Origin: Marinobacter sp. F3R11
GTDB taxonomy: Bacteria; Pseudomonadota; Gammaproteobacteria; Pseudomonadales; Oleiphilaceae
Direction: 5' to 3'
Assembly: GCF_003318275.1 (NCBI RefSeq)
Contig: NZ_QOCH01000017.1
Location: forward strand, 97,810-156,390
Length of the DNA stretch: 58,581 nucleotides
The notes under the pieces were generated by a model. The model was not told the DNA's origin, did not search any database, and worked only from the letters and a program-made list of their open reading frames with translations. Made by a program: the position numbers and the translations under genes. Below, in pieces: positions 53,243-58,581 of this stretch (its first letter is position 1; each line of letters begins with the position of its first letter).

Positions 53243-53707
53243 TTATTCAGAGGCTTCAGGCCCGCAATTCTCAGCTGCAATTTCTTCCAGCTTCTCACGC
53301 TGTTTGGCGATTTCTTCCGGGCTCAGGTAACGCATCTCGCCGTTTTCCTCGATACGGATACGAGCGTTGTTTTCGATGACCTCGAGATTTGTGCGAGCGG
53401 TTTCGCAGTTGGCCTCGCGTTGTTTGCGGCGCGCAGCTTCGACCGCCGAGTCTTTTTCCCGGTCGGCTTCTTTCTGTTGTTTTTCCTGAAGTTCCCCGAG
53501 CTGCTCCTGGGCGCTGGGCCGTTTGGATGCAGCGCTCGAAGATGTGCCAGAGCGGACGTTAACCGTTTCAGAGGCAGCGCCCACTGGCTGTCGGTCACCA
53601 AAATGCGTTACGCCATTTTCGTCGGTCCATTTGAATACGGAGGCGCTCATGGCAATGCCAGGAGCTATGGCCATCAAAAGTGTCAGCGTGAGGGTTTTTC
53701 TGTTCAT
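53243..53707 (-). CDS. DUF4124-domain secreted protein
   Basis: 154 residues. A signal peptide (MNRKTLTLTLLMAIAPGIAMSA) is followed by the DUF4124 segment SVFKWTDENGVTHFGDRQP, and the rest is charged and helical (EQLGELQEKQQKEADREKDS, then CETARTNLEVIENNARIRI). DUF4124 proteins are common periplasmic or envelope proteins of unknown function in gammaproteobacteria. Start at 53707 gives the cleaner signal peptide; 53719 and 53785 are alternatives. Confidence 0.8.
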   Translation of the reverse strand: MNRKTLTLTLLMAIAPGIAMSASVFKWTDENGVTHFGDRQPVGAASETVNVRSGTSSSAASKRPSAQEQLGELQEKQQKEADREKDSAVEAARRKQREANCETARTNLEVIENNARIRIEENGEMRYLSPEEIAKQREKLEEIAAENCGPEASE

Positions 53708-53785
53708 GGCTATACTCATGGTGTGTGCACTGCTCCCGGAAAGGTTGGCAACCTTTGCATATCCGGGCCCGTTATTCTGTTTCAT

Positions 53786-54226
53786 GTTTCACTATAATGC
53801 CATTTGAGCGAAGCATTTTCTTCCGCCTAGTTCAAATCTAGGCATCTGAGTTGCAGATAATTATGCCAGAGCATTAGCCGGTATGGGCATAGAAAGCTGC
53901 AGAGGCTATTGACAGGGAGTTTCGCGCTGTCAGAATTACCGATTGCCTGAAGACTGGGGTTAATACCGCCGGCAATCCCGAGCAAGTATCCCCTGTTATT
54001 TACCACACTGAGCGTGCCGCACATCTGTCGCGGAATGGTTGTTGCTTACGTGCAACCCGTCGATTGGTCGTTCTCCGCAACCCTCAGGAGGGCGGCTGGC
54101 CAGGAGACAACCTCTTAACAAGGTGTGGAGCGCCCGGTTCCGCTTTCAAAAGAAGCAGGGAAGCCGTGGATCCAGGCAATCGGGCATGTGCCCGGCTCAT
54201 TCACTCGTAGAAGAGGGTAGAAAATC
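53786..54226 (+). promoter_or_regulatory. Long ilvI leader/upstream region (no gene seen)
   Basis: About 440 bases without a convincing gene, holding several dyads. TGACAG and CTGTCA (53910-53915, 53927-53932) frame 11 bases. GGTTG and CAACC pair at 54037-54057. CGGGC and GCCCG form a 4-base-loop hairpin at 54181-54194, about 20 bases before the ilvI ribosome site (GAGGG, about 54213). A short frame from ATG 54035 (MVVAYVQPVDWSF) is only modestly valine-rich. Attenuation is possible but not shown. Confidence 0.35.
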
Positions 54227-55945
54227 GTGGAGTTATTGTCTGGCGCCGATATGCTGATCCGTTCCCTGCAGGATGAAGGGATCGAGTACATATACGGCTA
54301 TCCGGGTGGCGCAGCCCTGCATATTTACGATGCGTTGTTCAGGCAGGATAAGGTCAAACATATTCTGGTAAGGCACGAGCAGGCAGCTGTGCACATGGCT
54401 GACGGCTATGCGCGGGCAACCGGGCTGCCCGGGACTGTGCTTGTGACCTCTGGCCCTGGAGCCACCAACACCATTACAGGTATCGCGACGGCTTTCATGG
54501 ATTCCATTCCGATGGTGGTTCTGTGTGGCCAGGTTGCGTCCACCCTGATCGGCGAAGATGCCTTTCAGGAAACCGATATGATTGGTGTTTCCCGGCCCGT
54601 AGTTAAGCACAATCTCAGTGTGCGTCATCCTTCTGAGATCCCGGAAGTTATCCGTAAGGCGTATTATATTGCGTCGACCGGGCGTCCCGGGCCTGTTGTT
54701 GTTGATATTCCCAAAGATATGACCGCGCCCAATGAGCGCTTTGAGTATGCTTACCCGAAGAAGGTCAAGCTACGCTCATACAGCCCGGCAATACGCGGTC
54801 ATGCTGGTCAGATCAAAAAAGCCGTGGATATGATGTTGGCTGCCCGTCGGCCAATCATCTATGCCGGTGGCGGTGTCATTCTCGGCAAGGCTTCGGGTCA
54901 GTTGACCGACCTGGTGCGCAAGCTGGGTTTTCCGATCACCAATACGTTGATGGGGATTGGCTGTTATCCGGCCAGTGACAAGCAGCATCTTGGCTGGCTG
55001 GGCATGCACGGAACATACGAAGCCAATATGGCGATGCACCACTCAGATCTTATTCTGGCGGTCGGTGCACGGTTTGATGACCGTGTAACCAATGCGACTG
55101 AAAAGTTTTGTCCTGGTGCCCGGATTATTCACATTGATATTGATCCGGCGTCCATCTCCAAAACCATTGATGCAGACGTTCCGATTGTTGGGCCCGTTGA
55201 TGCGGTTCTCAAGGAGATGATTGCTCTGGTTAAGGAAAGTAAGGAAAAGCCGGATGCCGAGGCGCTTGCGGCCTGGTGGAAGCAGATCGATGAATGGCGT
55301 GCTTTTCATGGTATGCGATACGAGACCAGTCCGGATGTCATCAAACCACAGGAGGTGATAGAAATGCTGCATCGCCTCACTGGTGGTGATGCGTTTGTTA
55401 CCTCCGATGTGGGGCAGCATCAGATGTTTGCCGCCCAGTACTACAAGTTCGACAAACCCAACCGTTGGATCAACTCGGGTGGGCTCGGCACAATGGGGTT
55501 CGGCTTGCCTGCAGCTATGGGCGTCAAGCTGACGCATCCGGATGACGAGGTGCTTTGTATCACAGGAGAAGGCAGTATCCAGATGAATATCCAGGAACTG
55601 TCTACCTGTAAACAGTACGATTTGCCCGTGAAGATCATCAACTTGAATAACCAGTCATTGGGTATGGTGAGGCAGTGGCAGGACATGAATTACGAGTCTC
55701 GTCATTCTCATTCATACATGGAATCCCTGCCGGACTTTATCAAGCTGGCGGAAGCCTATGGGCATGTGGGTGTCCGGATCGATAGAAAGGAGGATCTGGA
55801 GCCCAGGCTCAAAGAAGTTCTGGCCATGAAAGACAAGTTGGTTTTCGTGGATATTCAGGTTGATCGCTTTGAGCATGTTTATCCGATGCAAGTGGCCCGC
55901 GGCTGTATGAAAGATATGTGGATCAGCAAGACGGAGAGGGTGTGA
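54227..55945 (+). CDS. ilvI: Acetolactate synthase large (catalytic) subunit
   Basis: Thiamine diphosphate- and FAD-dependent enzyme that makes acetolactate and acetohydroxybutyrate for valine, leucine and isoleucine. 572 residues with the start GTG 54227. Catalytic Glu is in [19 protein letters not shown]; the ThDP motif is [12 protein letters not shown] with Glu where E. coli has Asp (GDGS). The AHAS III type (IlvI) fits better than IlvB. Coupled to ilvH, whose ATG is 2 bases after its stop. Confidence 0.96.
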   Translation: MELLSGADMLIRSLQDEGIEYIYGYPGGAALHIYDALFRQDKVKHILVRHEQAAVHMADGYARATGLPGTVLVTSGPGATNTITGIATAFMDSIPMVVLCGQVASTLIGEDAFQETDMIGVSRPVVKHNLSVRHPSEIPEVIRKAYYIASTGRPGPVVVDIPKDMTAPNERFEYAYPKKVKLRSYSPAIRGHAGQIKKAVDMMLAARRPIIYAGGGVILGKASGQLTDLVRKLGFPITNTLMGIGCYPASDKQHLGWLGMHGTYEANMAMHHSDLILAVGARFDDRVTNATEKFCPGARIIHIDIDPASISKTIDADVPIVGPVDAVLKEMIALVKESKEKPDAEALAAWWKQIDEWRAFHGMRYETSPDVIKPQEVIEMLHRLTGGDAFVTSDVGQHQMFAAQYYKFDKPNRWINSGGLGTMGFGLPAAMGVKLTHPDDEVLCITGEGSIQMNIQELSTCKQYDLPVKIINLNNQSLGMVRQWQDMNYESRHSHSYMESLPDFIKLAEAYGHVGVRIDRKEDLEPRLKEVLAMKDKLVFVDIQVDRFEHVYPMQVARGCMKDMWISKTERV

Positions 55946-55947
55946 TC

Positions 55948-56439
55948 ATGCGTCGAATCATTTCTGTGTTGCTTGAAAACGAACCGGGCGCTCTGTCCCG
56001 AGTTGTTGGGCTGTTTTCGCAGCGGAACTACAACATTGAGACACTGACTGTCGCGCCCACCGAGGATGAAACCTTGTCCCGGCTGACAGTTACCACGTCC
56101 GGTTCAGATCGGGTCATTGAGCAGATCACCAAGCAGCTGAACAAGCTTGTTGAAGTGGTGAAGCTGGTCGATTTGACTGAAGGGCCTCACATTGAGCGTG
56201 AGCTGATGCTGGTCAAACTCAAGGCAACAGGGTCTCAGCGTGCTGAAATAAAACGCACGGTGGATATTTTCCGGGGCCAGATTGTTGATGTTACCAGTTC
56301 TGTTTATACGGTTCAGTTAGCAGGCGACAGCGACAAGCTGGATGGCTTTATTCAGGCTATCGGTACGTCGGGTGTTCTTGAAGTTGTGCGCTCTGGCGTT
56401 TCCGGAATTGCCAGAGGCGAGAAGGTTTTAAGCCTTTAA
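55948..56439 (+). CDS. ilvH: Acetolactate synthase small (regulatory) subunit
   Basis: 163 residues. The N-terminal ACT domain (ISVLLENEPGALSRVVGLFSQRNYNIETLTVAPTE in two motifs) binds valine for feedback control; a C-terminal ACT-like domain follows (ELMLVKLKATGSQRAEIKRT). ATG 55948 is preferred to a GTG at 55918, because the family starts MRRIISVLLENE and GAGAGGG is upstream. Confidence 0.96.
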   Translation: MRRIISVLLENEPGALSRVVGLFSQRNYNIETLTVAPTEDETLSRLTVTTSGSDRVIEQITKQLNKLVEVVKLVDLTEGPHIERELMLVKLKATGSQRAEIKRTVDIFRGQIVDVTSSVYTVQLAGDSDKLDGFIQAIGTSGVLEVVRSGVSGIARGEKVLSL

Positions 56440-56492
56440 GCTTTTTCAAATATTACGAACGGTCTGGCCTTTTAAATGGCCGCCATAAATAA

Positions 56493-57521
<1,029 letters not shown>

Positions 57522-57542
57522 GCGGAGTTCTGCCTGGTTTGA

Positions 57543-57571
57543 AAAAACGCGGCCCGGGTGGCCGCGTTTTT
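57543..57571 (+). terminator. Intrinsic terminator after ilvC
   Basis: AAAAACGCGGCC, a short CGGGT loop and GGCCGCGTTTTT, a 12-bp stem flanked by A and T runs; bidirectional in shape. Confidence 0.9.
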
Positions 57572-57610
57572 CGTATATACTCCGCCCAAATACTTTCCGG
57601 AGTAATGGGA

Positions 57611-58480
57611 ATGACTGAAGAAAGAAAAAATGCCGACATGGATTCTGCTGCCAGCGAGTCTAAGCCATCTTCCAGTTCGGCGGTTGAGTGTGATGTAGAG
57701 CCTGGTGAAGTGGTGGAAGAAGAGCTTGTAGAGGGCGCTCCGGTGCGCAGGAAGGGGGTATACCTCCTGCCTAACGCACTTACAACTGCCTCGTTGTTTT
57801 CCGGCTTCTATGCCATTGTATCGGCGGCAGGGGGTGTTTTTGATAATGCTGCCATTGCGATTTTCGTGTCCATGATACTCGACGGCCTTGATGGGCGGGT
57901 CGCCCGCATGACAAATACCCAGAGCAAGTTTGGTGAAGAGTACGACAGTCTGGCTGATATGGTTGCCTTTGGTGTCGCGCCAGGGTTTGTCGCGTTCTTC
58001 TGGTCGCTTAACGGGTTGGATAAAATCGGCTGGGCTATCACGTTCATATATGTTGCCGGTGCAGCGTTGCGCCTGGCGCGATTTAATACGCAGATCGGCT
58101 CCGTGGACAAGAAGTTTTTTGTCGGGTTGCCCAGTCCTGCTGCTGCAGCCTGCGTTGCCGGGTTGGTATGGTGTTTTCATGCATTTCAGCCGTCGGCCTG
58201 GCTGACATCACTGACAATCGTTGTTGTCGGTGGTACGGGGCTGCTGATGGTTAGTAATGTTCTGTATCGCAGCTTCAAGGATCTCGATATGCGAGGGCGC
58301 GTGCCTTTCGCTGCAATTCTGCTTGTGGTTCTGATCCTGGTGGTGATCGCGCTTGATCCCGCTACAGTGCTTTTTACCGGCTTCCTGATTTATGCGTCGT
58401 CTGGGCCCGTCCGTGCATTATTTCGCAGGAAGCCTCGCCGTCGTTCAGCTAACGCAGATAAGGAACGTTCAGCAGGTTAA
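57611..58480 (+). CDS. pssA: CDP-diacylglycerol-serine O-phosphatidyltransferase
   Basis: Makes phosphatidylserine, the precursor of phosphatidylethanolamine. About 289 residues with several membrane segments; a polar, Ser/Glu-rich N-terminus precedes them. The CDP-alcohol phosphotransferase motif is complete: DGRVARMTNTQSKFGEEYDSLAD, i.e. DG-x2-AR-x8-G-x3-D-x3-D. This type II integral-membrane PssA differs from the E. coli peripheral enzyme. ATG 57611 has GGAG 9 bases upstream; ATG 57605 is too close. Confidence 0.94.
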   Translation: MTEERKNADMDSAASESKPSSSSAVECDVEPGEVVEEELVEGAPVRRKGVYLLPNALTTASLFSGFYAIVSAAGGVFDNAAIAIFVSMILDGLDGRVARMTNTQSKFGEEYDSLADMVAFGVAPGFVAFFWSLNGLDKIGWAITFIYVAGAALRLARFNTQIGSVDKKFFVGLPSPAAAACVAGLVWCFHAFQPSAWLTSLTIVVVGGTGLLMVSNVLYRSFKDLDMRGRVPFAAILLVVLILVVIALDPATVLFTGFLIYASSGPVRALFRRKPRRRSANADKERSAG

Positions 58481-58503
58481 GTTCTGGTACAGTTTTTGAT
58501 CGA

Positions 58504-58539
58504 TTTCCACCTGTAGTCGTGTGGTTTTATAGGTGGAAA
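58504..58539. repeat. Inverted repeat after pssA
   Basis: TTTCCACCT (58504-58512) and AGGTGGAAA (58531-58539), a perfect 9-bp stem with an 18-base loop. No T run follows; it may still end pssA. Confidence 0.45.
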
Positions 58540-58550
58540 CCGAAGCTCTT

Positions 58551-58578
58551 CTGAATTAATTGAAAATGGCCGTTGACA
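58551..58578 (+). promoter_or_regulatory. Promoter start at the window end (UP-like + TTGACA)
   Basis: A CTGAATTAATTGAAAAT AT-rich stretch (58551-58567), then a consensus TTGACA at 58573-58578, with the -10 beyond the window. This looks like a strong promoter with an UP-like element, as found at rRNA operons; the gene it serves cannot be seen. Confidence 0.4.
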
Positions 58579-58581
58579 GAT

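Noticed and set aside
53827..54024. A 65-residue reverse-strand reading frame (MCGTLSVVNNRGYLLGIAGG...) in the gap before ilvI
   Set aside because: It has no ribosome site, no family pattern I can support, and an odd cysteine/leucine-rich end. It resembles a chance frame, so I list the region as non-coding.

Overview
The window looks like a chromosomal segment of a marine gammaproteobacterium close to Marinobacter. The evidence is the Pseudomonadales-like gene order, a wax ester synthase/diacylglycerol acyltransferase homologue, and a RibB fused to a degenerate RibA domain. Genus-level assignment is inference from protein similarity and gene order as I remember them; no search was run. The sequence is gene-dense and almost wholly housekeeping. 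I see no insertion sequence, prophage, tRNA, rRNA or CRISPR array.

Layout. (1) 1-6560: tail of a SPOR-domain protein, then gltB and gltD (glutamate synthase) behind a promoter region with an NtrC-like palindrome, closed by a strong terminator. (2) 6630-11233: hemE, a small PilZ protein, and the reverse-strand pair ettA-radA. (3) 11400-18165: glyA, nrdR, ribD, ribB (RibBX type), ribH, nusB, thiL, pgpA, tightly packed. The riboflavin synthase gene that sits between ribD and ribB in Pseudomonas is absent here. (4) 18204-22982: accessory genes, namely a DUF6316-like small protein, a DUF2057-like lipoprotein, a WS/DGAT homologue with an altered active-site motif, and a LysR regulator divergent from a glutathionyl-hydroquinone reductase. 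(5) 22975-35343: ispB divergent from rplU-rpmA, then obgE, proB, rpsT (reverse), murJ, ribF, ileS, lspA, fkpB, ispH. (6) 35429-45965: type IV pilus block fimU-pilV-pilW-pilX-pilY1-pilY2-pilE, with fimT, pilR and pilS on the other strand. Two AlgR-box-like repeats spaced 21 bp precede fimU. (7) 46059-53707: nadE, bamD (reverse), rluD-pgeF, clpB behind a clear heat-shock promoter, and a DUF4124 protein. (8) 54227-58480: ilvI-ilvH-ilvC (branched-chain amino acids) and pssA (phosphatidylserine synthase). The last bases look like the start of a strong promoter.

From ispB to clpB the gene set matches Pseudomonas aeruginosa PA4542-PA4569 (order as I recall it), with local changes: fimT is inverted, and nadE sits where another gene lies in P. 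aeruginosa. The genes serve nitrogen assimilation, cofactor synthesis (riboflavin/FAD, haem, thiamine, NAD, isoprenoids), translation, envelope assembly (lspA, murJ, bamD, pgpA, pssA) and surface motility. I found no convincing new multi-gene system. The best leads are regulatory (NtrC box at gltB, AlgR repeats at fimU) and biochemical (altered WS/DGAT motif, RibBX plus missing riboflavin synthase).
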